Assembly (NCBI GenBank): GCA_000934385.1
Contig: KN880538.1
Location: 16,710-80,709, forward strand
Reading direction: 5' to 3'
Source: Cylindrobasidium torrendii FP15055 ss-10
Taxonomy: Eukaryota > Basidiomycota > Agaricomycetes > Agaricales > Physalacriaceae
DNA length: 64,000 nucleotides
Position numbers and translations under genes: made by a program. The notes under the pieces are model-generated. The model did not search any database. It saw only the letters and a program-made list of their open reading frames with translations, and was not told the origin of the DNA. Below, one piece after another: positions 1 through 11,451 of this stretch; the stretch's first letter is position 1; each line of letters opens with the position of its first letter.

Positions 1-152
1 CATCCTTCCCAAGGACGCCCAGTGGGCAGGTCGAACAGGTTTCCCACGATAGGCAAGCCACGAGGTCCAGGTGGCCTTCTGCGCTGTCTGTTTTGTGACC
101 AGACGATGAGAACGGCCAGAAAGAGGAAGGCGACGAGGTAGAGCCACGACAT
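1..152 (-). CDS. Cytochrome P450, 5' end only
   Basis: Partial gene running off the left edge. From the ATG at 152 the 50 visible residues start with a hydrophobic signal-anchor (about residues 2-18), followed by a basic stretch and the proline-rich hinge PPGPRGLPIVGNLFDLP. This arrangement is the standard N-terminus of microsomal P450s, which tether the haem domain to the ER membrane. The oxygen-binding helix and haem-Cys loop lie outside the window, so subfamily and substrate cannot be judged. No intron is visible in this piece. Family assignment is firm; function is not. Confidence 0.9.
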   Translation of the reverse strand, partial: MSWLYLVAFLFLAVLIVWSQNRQRRRPPGPRGLPIVGNLFDLPTGRPWEG

Positions 153-1613
153 TTCAAACCAAAATCTCCAGGACGTCGTGATGGTGGGGAATTCCTGAAA
201 ACGGGGAAAGAACAGGGCCGAGAGCATCACTAGTTATGGATCCTGGAAATCCGCCCGAATCCGTGTCAGTGGACACGGTAGCGGCGTGTCGGAAAGCGTG
301 CAAGACGGGGTCGGGCCGCCGTCGCAGTTTGGCTTAGCGGATACCTAATGTAGAACTAAAACGTAGCTAACAAGGAAAGCTAGACACAAGCAATGGACAT
401 AGCGACACCTGTAATTGAATCAATTTCGCCTTCAATAGTGATGGAAGTGGAAAGGCTACTTAGACGGGTATACTAAGCATGCGATCGGAACCGCGTAATA
501 CAAACAGTACTGATCCGGTCCGCACGATTTCGAAGGTTTGCGAGTCGCGACTATGTTCTGACTATGTTGGCAACTTTTGCTCTCAATATCTTTCATGTTG
601 GATGGACTGCGATGACATCTCACAGTCTAATCGCACCAAATATGGTACAGAGCACCTGATTCACAATATACAGGTCAATTTCTCCGGCTTATTGTCAAGT
701 CTAACGGTCTTTTTCCGTGTGGCGCTGGCGTCGCCACCCCTTGGCCTTTTTGTCTGGTCTAACGATCATGGTGGGTCTATTTATTGTGACCTTTTGTTTG
801 GCCGATGGGCCCCACAATCCGAAATGGCCCTTGGTCTTTTTCTGTTGTTCGTGTTTTTGTGACAATGTTCACTTTTCGGTGAAGACGGCAGGACTCGGCT
901 TGACGGCCGGAGTCCGGAGTCTATAGTCACACTGCTCGGGTTCCTGATTACGGGAGCCAAATTGGACGTCGCGCTTGTTTGGACAAGCTGTGTGTGGCGG
1001 CTATCCTCTATTCCTGAAGTCCAACTTTCGCTGGCTTGGACGAATTGAACGGTACTATTATTGCTCTGGTTTTATCGAGGATAAATATTGGCCGGTAAGA
1101 CATAATTTTTCACTCAATTTCATTGCTACTGTCCTCTGCCATCTCCTCCCCAATTCCCTACATGCAGCCGGTGGCCAAATTCGGTCAATAAAGTGCTGGA
1201 AAATTATGTGTGACACGCTATGTCAGAGGTTCTTATTGTTGTCTGAGGCGGTTCAACTCCAAAAGCAGCAGGTTTCCAGTCAATTCTATAGCCACGAGAT
1301 TCTGATCGAACTACCACGATCCCTCGTACATAAAAGGCGGTCCCAAACATTTGTGATCTTCTTTCACCTCTCTTCCCCCCCTCATCTACATTTTCTGCAG
1401 CCCGCCTACCAGCCTCAGTGGGGAAAGACTCCCACTTCTCCCGTCGTTTCGCCGTCGACGTCTTAACGTCTTATCGCTACACGCACCATCTCAGCAACCG
1501 GATACGTTGTCCCGACATCGTTTTCGACAGCATCTCCGTACATCTAATACCGCGACGAAGGTTTGTCACAGCCTAGGCTGTCGCGGACAGAAAGCTTATT
1601 CACAACGTCAGTT
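153..1613. other. Intergenic stretch without a recognisable gene
   Basis: Between the P450 start and the next gene. Open frames here (for example 975-1466 plus) are low-complexity, lack family motifs and have no convincing splice structure. It must contain the P450 promoter on the left and the promoter of the membrane-protein gene on the right. I see no repeat or RNA gene. Confidence 0.5.
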
Positions 1614-2317
1614 ATGGACGACGACAGATACGAAGCCTTCCACTCGGAACGACCTTCACCCCGAACTTTCGATGCTCACGAACCACCACACCCATCGTTT
1701 GATCCCACTGTAGTGCGATACTGGATGACCTCCTTGTGGTCGTCGCTCGTCTGCGTATGCTATGTCTCACTTTCACCTTATGTCTTCCTCGTTAATCATT
1801 ACGCTAGTCATTGGGTATCATCCTTTCCTTGGCAGCGCTCATAGTTCACCTCGAACATCTCATTCGTCGTGACAAGGCGGCCCGCGCTGCAGCACTCGCA
1901 CAACAGGCTATCTCCTCCATCATTTCCGACGACGAACTGCTCAGCCTCTCCCAACCACGCACGCTCTTCGTATGGATGGGGCGCTTCTGGTATCTCAGTC
2001 TCATGCTTCACTTGGTCAACACCGTCCTGTGTCTTTTAGCGTACGGATGGCTCGCGTCGTATCAAAATCGACCGCCGCACCTCCGCGACACATTTGATGT
2101 CCGCTATGCAGGCGTCTCCTACCGACACATACTATTCATTGCCGACAGTCTAACACCTCTGCTTTTTAGCTTTGCCATGCTCTCGATGACGTTTGGCTTG
2201 GCCTTGTGCGTCGGGACGATGAGCTACATCGGCGGCGCCATCATGGCAATCACGGTCGGCAATCTCTTCCTGTTGTACATCGCGCTTGCGCTCGAACTTT
2301 ACCTTCCTTCTTCATGA
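1614..2317 (+). CDS. Small multi-pass membrane protein, function unknown
   Basis: Two exons, 1614-1754 and 1808-2317, joined across a 53 bp intron (gtatgc..gctag) in phase 0, give 216 aa. The N-terminal 36 residues are acidic and polar. Four hydrophobic segments follow: one formed across the splice junction (about residues 37-62), one near FWYLSLMLHLVNTVLCLLAY, and two closely spaced in the C-terminal third. Between the first two lies an Ala-rich basic helix. No catalytic or transport motif is visible and I do not recognise the family. The splice prediction is supported because the first transmembrane helix is only complete after intron removal. The start is the first in-frame ATG. Confidence 0.7.
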
Positions 2318-2372
2318 GGTCATGAACACTACTCTGAACTTTCATGAACTCTCAAAGCGTCATGAAGTACGT

Positions 2373-2590
2373 GCATCAGTAAGTTGTGTATTGACTGTAA
2401 ACTACTGTAGATGCTACTATCATTATTCTGTGGCCTTGAGCCTCGTGCATTCGAAGCGGGATTGAGTGTGAATGTGATGCATCGGGTATCAGTAAGTGTC
2501 TATTGACTGCGACGCATTGCAGACATTATTATGTGGCCACGAACCTGGCGCTTCCAAAGCGCACTGAGACTGAGCGTGACTGTGACATTC
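2373..2590. repeat. Diverged tandem duplication, two units of about 105 bp
   Basis: Two neighbouring segments (about 2373-2483 and 2484-2590) align end to end. Both carry catcagtaagt-like then attgactg, cattatt.tgtggcc, cctcg/ctgg and cattcgaag/cttccaaag blocks in the same order, then a GTGTGAATGTGA-like end. They are separated by small indels. The pair lies between the membrane-protein gene and the TATA box of the C2H2 gene. Confidence 0.6.
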
Positions 2591-2796
2591 GGCAGCAGTA
2601 TCGGCCGGCATGACACATCAACTGTCGGCATCGTTCGCTTGTGACCGCGGACATAAACCACTGATCGCCGCCTTATCCAGAATGGCGGCTCACTATAAGA
2701 CCCATGGGCAGCATGGCGACGACGAACTTTGTTAAACTTATTGCAAGATTCGCACAATGGACTATTCGACAAAGGGATTTTTTGAGTGCGTGAAAG

Positions 2797-2805
2797 TATA
2801 TAAAG
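2797..2805 (+). promoter_or_regulatory. TATA box of the C2H2 gene
   Basis: TATATAAAG, 110 bp upstream of the ATG at 2915, in a favourable position for a core promoter with a short 5' leader. Confidence 0.6.
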
Positions 2806-2914
2806 GCCCAGTTCACAGCGACACGGTTGTTTTCTTGCTCTCACCGTCCTCAACACCCCAGCTACCAAACGAACAACATCCAGTTATCTTTCTTCAAACC
2901 CAGCTCAATCCACT

Positions 2915-4295
2915 ATGCCTGCCGATACGGTAATTCCAGCATTTATGATTACCTAAGTGTGATCGCTCATCACTGCGTTCAGTCGAACTCCCATGCCCGT
3001 GGAAATAAACGCGCCAGATATGATGCCAATGAGAAACACACCGGCAAGAAGGCCGCTTTCAAGCGGAGGTATGTTCGCTCTTTTGGTGGTGATGCGCTTA
3101 AATAACGTTTTTTAGACGGTACCAATGCTCTTACCCTGTATGCGACTTCGCGAGCGCGACACAACGCGGAGTGCACGATCACACCCTCGTCAAGTGCGTT
3201 TTTTTTTCATCATCTTCAGTAGAAAATTTGAGTCTGACTGCAGATAGGCATCGGGGATATAACATGCAAACCATGCATCCGGGGGGGCTAGTGTATGCGG
3301 GTGACCGCAACTCTGTGCTTCCACCTATGCCTCCGCAAGTTTTTATGCAGCCCAGCATGCCCATGACTCAGGTTGCTTTCAACAACAATGCCGGGTTCGC
3401 CCCCTCGCTCCCCCAAATTGTCCCTTCGGGTGTCTTGCACGCCTCTGAGATGACTGGGAACAATCAAGCTCAAGGCTTTGTTCGCTATCTCATGGATGGT
3501 GGTCAGGCTCCCATGGCAAACTATGGCGGCGGGAATGGCACTCAATTTGGCCAATTCGACCCCCGTGGCGCCTTCCACTTCCCCGGGAATATCAACTATG
3601 GACCGGCTGGTACTACCACCAACGTGATGATACCGTACGGCGGCCAGTATGCCCAGAACACCGCTCAGCAGGCTCTTATGCCTCCACCGCCGAATCAACC
3701 TGTCAACATGCCCGCCCCTCTGGTGTATCCTTCGGTTGCGCCTGAGATGGGTGCCAACTATGACCATCACGACAACATCGCCCCTACCGGTCCCCAAGGG
3801 TTTTACCAGCCCATGGCCTTGACGTCGGCGCAGGCTGGACATCCTGTGCAGCAGCAACAGTCGCTAGTGGACAACACCCAGCAGTCCATTATGGCTCTCC
3901 CGCCTGGCCTCAACTCGGTATCGCAGTACCTTCCGCCCCTGTCTATGCCAATGGACCATAACGAGAACTCCAATGCTACAGACGCCGAAGGGTACGACCA
4001 GCCCATGGCCTCGGCGTCGGCGCAGACTGGATATCCTATGCAGCAACAACAGGCGGACAACACCCAGCAGCCCGTTATGGCTCTACCGCCTGGCCGACTC
4101 TTCAACCCGATGTGCCCTCCGCCTGCGCCTATGCGCATGGGCCATTACAAGAAGCCCGATGCTGCCAATGGTGTGAACGGCGAGCCCGTGGCCTCTACGT
4201 CGGCGCACACTCTGGATCATGAAAATCCTGTGCAGCAGCAGTCGCCGGTGAACAATGTCTTTTCCTGGTACCCCCCGCCCGACAGCACGGATTGA
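2915..4295 (+). CDS. Single C2H2 zinc-finger protein with Gln/Pro-rich repeat tail
   Basis: Four exons (2915-2929, 2983-3068, 3116-3193, 3248-4295) encode 408 aa. A basic N-terminus (NKRARY, KKAAFKRRR) leads into one finger, CSYPVC-x12-H-TLVK-H, at about residues 37-60. The last zinc-binding His appears only when exon 3 is joined to exon 4 at 3248, which confirms that acceptor rather than the nearer AG. The remaining 340 residues are low-complexity, rich in Met, Pro, Gln, Ala and Asn, with three imperfect repeats near the C-terminus. The layout suggests a nuclear DNA-binding protein with a disordered activation-type tail. A single finger usually binds weakly, so the basic flanks may contribute. 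Targets are unknown. Confidence 0.8.
3798..4253 (+). repeat. Three coding repeats, QPMA..SAQ..QQQ..NTQQ..MALPPG type
   Basis: Units begin near 3798, 3990 and 4180 inside the C2H2 gene. The first two share about 39 residues (QPMA-SAQ-G-P-QQQ-DNTQQ-MALPPG). The third keeps only the first part (PVAS-SAH..PVQQQ). The DNA is also related, so this is an in-frame internal duplication rather than generic low complexity. Confidence 0.7.
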
Positions 4296-4707
4296 AGCCT
4301 TCCTTCTAGCTATAATGCTTCCATGCAAACTCTGTATTGATGCTCATGGTTAACGAGTGGCTCGGTTTTACCTGGCCAATGCTCTTGTTTATAAGTATGT
4401 ACGTATACACTCTCATATCTCTATACTCTGGTTGTTTCCGTTTGTTCGAAGTACCCTTTCTAGACACACAATATGGTGTTATCAGGCAGCCCATACATTC
4501 ATTCTAACTATTACCTTTCTTATTGCTTACGACTTATAATGCCACTCTATTCGTTCATCTCTCATTGTTACCTGAGCTGAAGCTTAACCTTGTGAGATTA
4601 AAAGTATTCAATGATATCTCCCACGCGATAATCGACGTCAGCGGACCCTCTTGAGTGTGAACCATGATCACCGCAATGACGGCGCGCTATCTTGCCTTTT
4701 GCCCGCG

Positions 4708-7490
4708 ATGTCCTCCCACCATGCGCGTGCCCCGACACGCCTGGCCGTCGCGCTCGGCATCGCCGCGGGCGTCGCCGCCGTTCTCGGACTATGTGCGGCA
4801 TTCTGTCGACGCCGCCGCCGACGCGTTCGACACCACCACGGCAGCGTCTCTGAGCGGACGCCTTTACTGCAAGCAGCTGCGGAACCAGTGAACATTCGGG
4901 AGTTTTCGAGGAAGGCGGTGGATATCATTGCGGCAAGCAAGGCTGGGAAGTTGCCTTCGCAAGACCAGCTTTCGCGCGCGGTCCAGTTGTTGTTGAAGTC
5001 AAAGATCCTTGATGAGAAAGAGATGGATTTGAGTCTGCAAGGGCAGGTGTTGTTGAAGGATGTACGGCGCATCAGCGAGTTGTCGCTGGTGTTTGGTTTG
5101 GAAAAGAATCGTGCGTGATAGGTATGTCGGCTTGCAAGACGCTAATGAACACCTCTAGACGATGACAAGATACAAGACATCCTCTTCCGTGCCACTCACT
5201 TGCAGCGCCCTCAAGATGCAGTAGCTGAAGTCGCTCTCGACACCGCCCATGAATGTACGGTTCATCTCACACTTTGACATCCTAAAGCTAAATGCTACGC
5301 TAGTACCCAACCCCCACGAGTTTGAGCATGACATATACACACTCGTCGAATCCGCCCGCACTCTAGGCCACCTTTTCGTATCATCCACTGCATTCCGCGT
5401 CCTTCTTTCCACTTTGGCGGGCATCGTGCAAGCCGGTGTCGTCGAACTCGCTGGCGACGTGACTAGTGCTGCTGGCGCCGTCGCCGCAGTTGCAGACAAG
5501 GTGCATCATGTCGCAGAAGACGTTGAGGTCGCTGCGGAAGAAGTAGGCGTGAAAGTTGCGGACGAGCTGGAGACGTCTCCGGCGCATGTCGAGAGTATTC
5601 CACATCAAGTTGAGGAGATTGCGAAGGAGGTCGTCGCAGATGTGGGCGACTTCAATGCAGACAGTACTGTTCGAAAGCCGCACCCTGTCGCAGTGGATAC
5701 TCGAGAAACACGGAATGTCCATTTGGCGGAATCCCTGCAAGCTGTCAGTGCATTTTGCCTTAGTGTCCTTGCATGCTTGCTGACTTGGATTCAAGGTTAC
5801 CTACGAGGTCTGCCAGAAGCCAGAGTATGCTGCCGCGGTCACCAATGTGCTCGAGCTCGCGCAGAAATACTTGGATGCCGCCCAGAATGCTGAAGAAACC
5901 GTGCTCGAGGACACTCAAGCTATCGCTGGGGCATATTCCACCGAGGTCAAGACACTGTGCTCTGATCTGCGGACGGTTCTTGAGCGACTGGCGTCTGGGA
6001 AGTCACTTGATCCTACTATCGACGCCTTCAAGGCCTTCTTGGTTGAGTTCCAGGACACGGACTCGTCAATCGGGATACTTCTTGACGACCTGAACATGTA
6101 CATTCGCAAAGGGTCTATGGACCACGCGTATCCCATGTCAGACGCTGGAAAGTTGGCTGCAGTCCAGCTTGTCGAGCAAGCAGAGGACACATACGACTCC
6201 CTCAAGGCCGAAAACCCCGCGTTTAGCGCTTTCGTCGACGAGCTGCAGGCGTTTAGCGCTGCGCTGAAGAACGATAGGAATACGACCCGGGTTTGGGATG
6301 CAGCGGGAGGCTTGCTGAAGGATGGTGAAGCGTATTTGGGCTCGTTGGGAGGCAGGGCACGACATTTGTCTGAACAACTTTGGCGCGATGCGTTGGCGGT
6401 CGGATGGGCGGTGGTGAAGAGTGTTATTACGCTGGGTGCTGAGCGCGAGGGGACGCTAGTGCCTCTGCCGAGGGTGGAATACACCGATGGTCTGGTTGAC
6501 GTTGTCGTTGACCCGCGGCTTATGCGTATCTCGGCGGAGACGGACGGTGCATCGCAGTCTGTGGTGAAACCGGATAGCATTGTGGTCAAACGTTGGGAGG
6601 AGTGGAGGGCTGATTTTGAGAACGATGGAACGAGAGTTAGCAATAACAGCAAGATCCAGGCGAGAGTGGAGGGGTTGTTGCATGGGGGTATCGTCCAGCT
6701 GGATGATATACAGTATTATGCGAATGTGAAGGGGCCTGTGGGTGTTGGCTATGCAGATGAGGGCGTGGTTGGTTTGGATGTTGTTGGTGGGACTGGCGGT
6801 TCGGTGGATTTGACCTTCACTGTGCATGCAGCGAACGAAGAGGATGGAACGCCGCTGAAAGTGGAGGTCGAGTCGGTCAAGGTGGATTTGCCGATGAGTA
6901 TGGGCGTGGTGGTTGAGTTGGCTCGGACGAGGCATTGGATCCTCAATTGGGTGCTCGTCAATCCGCTTGTCTTGCCGTTGACGGGATGGATTGTGAAGAG
7001 GACGCTCCAGAATGTTGTGCAGGAGTATGTGAGGAAGGGTATTGAGGCGGTGACGGGCCAGGTTGGGGAGGTTGCTGAAGGGAAGAAAGGCGTCTTTGCT
7101 GCGCTGATCGGCCTCTTTTCTACAGAAGACTCGGGCGAGGAGGACGAGGAGGACGAAGATAGCGCGACACAAGTGCATCTGGTGCCTACTGGCGTCAAGA
7201 TTGATCTCGCTGGAGACGATGCGGGGACGCTTGTGGTCGGTGTGGCGCCTCAGCTTTTACCGCACCATGCAGAGGTCCAAGTCGCGGATAGGCTTAGCGA
7301 AGAGCTTGAAAGAGTCGAAGAGGGCGTCGCTCAGAAGGTGAACGATGTGAGTGAGGTCATTCAGGACGCTGGTGTAGCTGTCGCGGAGGTGCAAGAGCAG
7401 ATCAGTGATGCGCCGGAACGCATCAATCAGCGTGAACAGAAGGCTGAGGCTGAGGATGGATGGAGGAGTGTGTTATTTGACCTTTCGTAA
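4708..7490 (+). CDS. HAM1-like protein with N-terminal membrane anchor
   Basis: Four exons (4708-5110, 5159-5254, 5304-5743, 5796-7490) give 877 aa. Residues about 10-32 form a hydrophobic helix followed by RRRRRR, a membrane anchor with a positive-inside flank. The next block (FSRKAVDIIAASKAGKLPSQ) is the start of the HAM1-like N-terminal region (formerly DUF5923). The C-terminal half, with a long beta-rich stretch and PLPRVEYTD, fits the HAM1-like C-terminal domain (formerly DUF4449). HAM1 is known from hyphal anastomosis in fungi; large helical proteins of this type are suspected to act at membranes, but the molecular role is unsettled. An acidic patch (GEEDEEDEDS) lies near residue 760. 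The start is the ATG directly before the anchor; an upstream in-frame non-ATG extension was ignored. All splice phases agree. Confidence 0.8.
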
Positions 7491-8159
7491 GGATGGATAC
7501 AGAGTTTGTAACTGGATATGTTGATTGTTGTTCCCACTGTACTTACTCATCGGCGCTACTTGTAGTGGGATTGTTCTTGTGGCAGGAACTTGAATTATGA
7601 TACCCTCACGCCGGCCCGTGACACCATTGACGACTGAACAGCTCATATGCATCTCATCGCGTGCAACCCACTTGGCCAGGAAAATTCTGGCTGTGCTGCT
7701 TCACGGCGGCCTTCCAGGTCGACGACCACTATTCCAGTCGAGGTTACCGATATGCTTCCGTTGCACACGGTCGTCCAACAACGTCCGGTGCCACCCAAAA
7801 TGGCTCTAAAAGGAAGCACCGCCAAGCCCATTGTTCGCCATGTGATGCCACATGGCACGGGCCGGGTTGCTTTCGTTCTACTCACGCGAGCCATGTCCAT
7901 TCAAATGCTCCTTCTCTTCTTTGTACGGCGTTTGTAGCCTCCTGGAACCTTTATTGAGGTTTGTGCTTTGATAACAATACAGGATGCTACCTCGAATGTG
8001 AACGAGGTACCAGACTCCGACAGAGGGCTTCATGCATTCGGATATTATCTGGATACGCCTCGGTTATTGTCCAGGAGTCTACTCTTTCGGATTCTGTATG
8101 ATTTTCTTCTATAAAATCCTGGTGCATGGATACCATGGTTTCCCATCGACATCCCCACC
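7491..8159. other. Intergenic region
   Basis: Contains the 3' end of the HAM1-like gene and the promoter of the pectate-lyase gene. Short overlapping frames at 7597-7957 show no motif and read as noise. Confidence 0.5.
8110..8116 (+). promoter_or_regulatory. TATA box of the pectate-lyase gene
   Basis: TATAAAA 44 bp upstream of the ATG at 8160, implying a very short leader. Confidence 0.45.
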
Positions 8160-9500
8160 ATGTTCGCACCTAGCTTCACGTTCCTCGTTCTTCTTGCTAC
8201 CAGCGCGCATGCTGCCGACATCTATGTGTCCCCGACTGGCACGGGTTCTGGGACGATTACAGCGCCGTATGGGTCGATCCAGTCTGCGGTGAATGCTGCG
8301 AAAGCTGGGGATACGATTCATCTTCGTGCGGGGACGTACAAGCCGAGTAGCAATATTCAGATCACGAAGAGTGGGACGTCGGGTGCGCCTATTACGCTGA
8401 GGTCGTATGAGAGTGAGGCGGTGGTTCTTGATGGAGAGAATTTGCCTGGGTGAGTTGGTTTTATGTTCATGTAGAAAGATGCAGGTTGCTGACAAGGTTT
8501 GTAGGACGCCATATGGGCTTGACGAGTCTCTGCCCAACGGTGAGAGGGGCATCCTGCATATCCAGAACGCGAACTACTGGAAGTTCTATAACCTTGAGTG
8601 AGTGTCATGGCTTTGATTGTGTTTGGAAGAGTGTATTGACCTCTATGTAGGCTGATCAACGGGCCCTACGGCGTCTACTCTCGCGATGCCTCCCACAACT
8701 ACTACGAGCGTCTTTCTACACACGACAACTATGAATCTGGTCCGCCTTTGCTCTCCTCATGTTGATCCTTGGCTTAACGAGTTATTTCAGGTTTCCAGAT
8801 GCAAGGAACTGCATCGAACAACACCATCATCTACCTCGACTCGTATCTCAACCGCGACCCGCGCAAGAACGGCGAGTCCGCTGACGGCTTTGCTCTGAAA
8901 GAAGGGTCCGGCACGGGCAACAGCCTGCGCAACTCACGTCTTTGGAACAACGTCGATGACGGGTTGGATCTCTGGCTCTTCGAGTCGCCTGTCACCATCG
9001 AGGAGGTCTACTCCTGGGGCAATGGCTTCAACCGGTGGGGGTTCAGCGACTTTGAAGGCGATGGGAATGGGTTCAAGCTTGGTGGGGGCGGGAGCGATGA
9101 TACGATTGTCCCTGCGGCGCATGTCGTGCGCAACTCCATTGCATGGGGGAATGCGAAGAAGGGGTTCATTGATAATGGGAACACAGGCGCGATGACGCTG
9201 GAGCGCAATACGGCGTGGAATAATGGGGATTCGGGGTTCGTGTTTAAGAGCTCGGGGTCGTCGTTGAAGAGTAATGTTGCGGCGGTGAATGTGGGGTCGC
9301 AGGTGAACTTGATTAGCAGTGTGAAGGCGAGTGGGAACTCGTGGGATGTGGGAGGGACGTGGGCAAACAGTACCTTCAAGAGTTTGGATGCGACGACGTT
9401 GCAGGGTGCAAGGGGGTCTGACGGGAGGATTAAAGCGAGCGATTTCTTATTGCCGACGTCTGGCAACGCTATTGGTGCTACGACAAGAGAAGATGTTTAA
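8160..9500 (+). CDS. Secreted pectate lyase, polysaccharide lyase family 9
   Basis: Four exons (8160-8449, 8505-8597, 8651-8739, 8791-9500) give 393 aa. The first 18 residues are a signal peptide ending in SAHA. Mature DIYVSPTGTGSGT begins a right-handed parallel beta-helix. As I recall family 9 (Pel9A of Dickeya), calcium is held by Asp209, Asp233, Asp234 and Asp237 and the base is Lys273. Here Asp189, Asp213, Asp214, Asp217 and Lys253 (in GDGNGFKLGG) have exactly the same mutual spacing. The enzyme should cleave polygalacturonate by beta-elimination outside the cell. PL9 is mainly bacterial and patchy in fungi, so ancient transfer is possible, but three introns show it is fully fungal now. 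No carbohydrate-binding module is present. Confidence 0.88.
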
Positions 9501-9943
9501 GATAGATACTATGTATGTAGAAAGTATTGTTGCATTACAGAGGAAATTCTTAGACGTGCGTTTCGTCTTGTGCTCCAGGCTCGTTGAGAGTTATTTGGAA
9601 GAACTGACGTCTGATTCTAGCAAGCCATGTCATCATTGGAACATATTACCCATCACCACAGTGAATTTTGTAAACTTTAACCGAGGTTTACCGTAGCTGG
9701 CCCTTCGGTTAGCTTGCATGGACGCATCCGAGCCTTTTTAAAAAATCGAGCCAGTTCTCAAAGTGGAACAAGGTCGCGCCGAACGTGTCATGCGTGTTTG
9801 CCAATACGAGTTCGGAGGCAGTAAAGTCGTACGAGGAGGGTGGGCTGATCAAATTTTAACACGACGTCGGCGTTCGGGCCGATTACATGACCACAGATAT
9901 TCAAAAAGTGGGACGAGACTCGTTCTGGTTGCTTCTCGCCACG
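9501..9943. other. Intergenic region upstream of ERG25
   Basis: Holds the 3' end of the lyase gene and the ERG25 promoter, including an A/T tract near 9735. An in-frame upstream ATG at 9887 could extend ERG25 by 19 residues. Its context (T at -3) is poorer than that of the ATG at 9944 (A at -3). Confidence 0.4.
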
Positions 9944-11062
9944 ATGAACAGCACCTCGACCATTCCCGACCTCTACGCAGGCACCGACTTTTCGTCGCTC
10001 AGCTTCCTCGAGCGCCAGTGGGTGAACTGGTATGTTTGGATAGGGAACCCGGTCATTGCGACCGGCCTAATGAGCTTTTTAATGCACGAGGTATGTCTGC
10101 ACTCCGCCCTCTCTTTTTCTGCTGCTTACCATGATCCCAGATTGTCTACTTTGGACGTAGCATCCCGTGGATTATCATCGACGCTATCCCGTACTTCCGC
10201 CAATGGAAGCTGCAGGCGACAAAAGTGCCCACTCCCGCGGAGCAATGGGAATGCGCCCGGTCTGTCCTGTTTGCCCACTTCACGATTCAGGGCCCCTTGG
10301 TGCGTGCAATATGACTAAACTTACGCGCTTTGCCTAAATTTTATGCGCAGATTTGGCTCTTCCACCCGCTCGCTGAGAGCATTGGCATGTCAACGTATCA
10401 AGTCCCTCTACCCTCTGTCAAGACCATGGCTCCCCAAATCGCGTTCTTCTTCGTCTTCGAGGATCTCTTCCACTTCTGCGCTCACCGTGCGCTCCACACC
10501 GGACTCCTGTACAAGCACATCCACAAGGTGCACCACAAGTACTCCGCACCATTCGGTCTTGCTGCAGAATACGCCCACCCCGCCGAGGTTCTCATCTTGG
10601 GCATGGGTACCATCCTCGGCCCTCTCAGCTACTGCTTCATCACGCGCAACTTCCACATTTTCACCATGTACCTTTGGATTGTTCTGCGCCTGTTCCAGGC
10701 CATTGACGCCCACAGTGGATATGGTACGTGCTCACCTGGACAATTAGGTTCAATTGCTCATTCTCCTCGCAGATTTCCCGTGGTCGCTGCAACACATCGT
10801 TCCCTTCTGGTCTGGCGCCGAGCACCACGACTTCCACCACATGGCCTTCACAAACAACTTCTCGACATCTTTCCGCTGGTGTGACCGTCTCTTCGGCACA
10901 GACAAGGCGTACCTCAAGTACCGTGCCCAGCTCAAGGCTGCCAACGGTCGTTCAAAAACCGAGCGTCTGGAACTCGAACGCCAGCTCCTCGAGCAGGTCG
11001 AGCGGGAAGGTGTTGAGGCGGAGAGGGAGGTTATCAAGAGCACGGAGAAGAAGCAAGATTAG
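9944..11062 (+). CDS. ERG25: Methylsterol (C-4) monooxygenase
   Basis: Four exons (9944-10090, 10141-10299, 10351-10723, 10773-11062) give 322 aa, normal for fungal Erg25. The enzyme oxidises the C-4 methyl groups of 4,4-dimethylzymosterol in ergosterol synthesis and sits in the ER membrane with Erg26 and Erg27. The di-iron histidine clusters of the fatty-acid hydroxylase superfamily are intact: HRALH (147-151), HKVHH (160-164) and HHDFHH (244-249), between hydrophobic segments. The N-terminal block ending in PVIATGLMSFLMHEIVYFGR is typical of Erg25. The last 45 residues form a charged Glu/Arg helix ending in KKQD, which could serve as an ER retention signal. I chose the inner ATG because Erg25 proteins usually start with an MN-x-T-like sequence just before this block. 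All introns are 50-51 bp and in phase. Confidence 0.95.
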
Positions 11063-11451
11063 ACCGTCGTTCTTCCATGCACTCACGTTATATGGATTAG
11101 GGAGGGATAGTATATAAACTAGATGCGCGTCTAATGCAATACCAGCTCTACGGGGCGTAAATATACCGAATGTCATATGTTGTCGTTCTTTCGATGTGTG
11201 TGACCTTGGTTTTCGTTGTGATTGAAAGTGGGTGGTGGGATGTTGTACAATCTCGGTCATATTACTACTACATAACCGTTGGTTGCTGGACTCGATTACT
11301 TGGGAGAGGTGCACACGCATCGCTACCGACCAGTTTTTTTGTCAATTTCTCTATCATTTTTTGCATAATTCCACAACATAATTTGTAACCAAGCATATGA
11401 ACATATCTATGTAAGGGGCTTTCAGTTCGCATAGCGGCGGCAAGTCAAGTT
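11063..11451. other. 3' region between convergent ERG25 and C2H2 gene
   Basis: The two flanking genes face each other here, so the segment should hold both terminators and 3' UTRs. T-rich runs near 11330-11390 are compatible with this. No ORF of interest. Confidence 0.4.

Noticed and set aside
5915..6652. 245-aa minus ORF and similar long antisense frames in the HAM1-like gene
   Set aside because: Ser/Arg-rich antisense shadows produced by strong codon bias of the sense gene.
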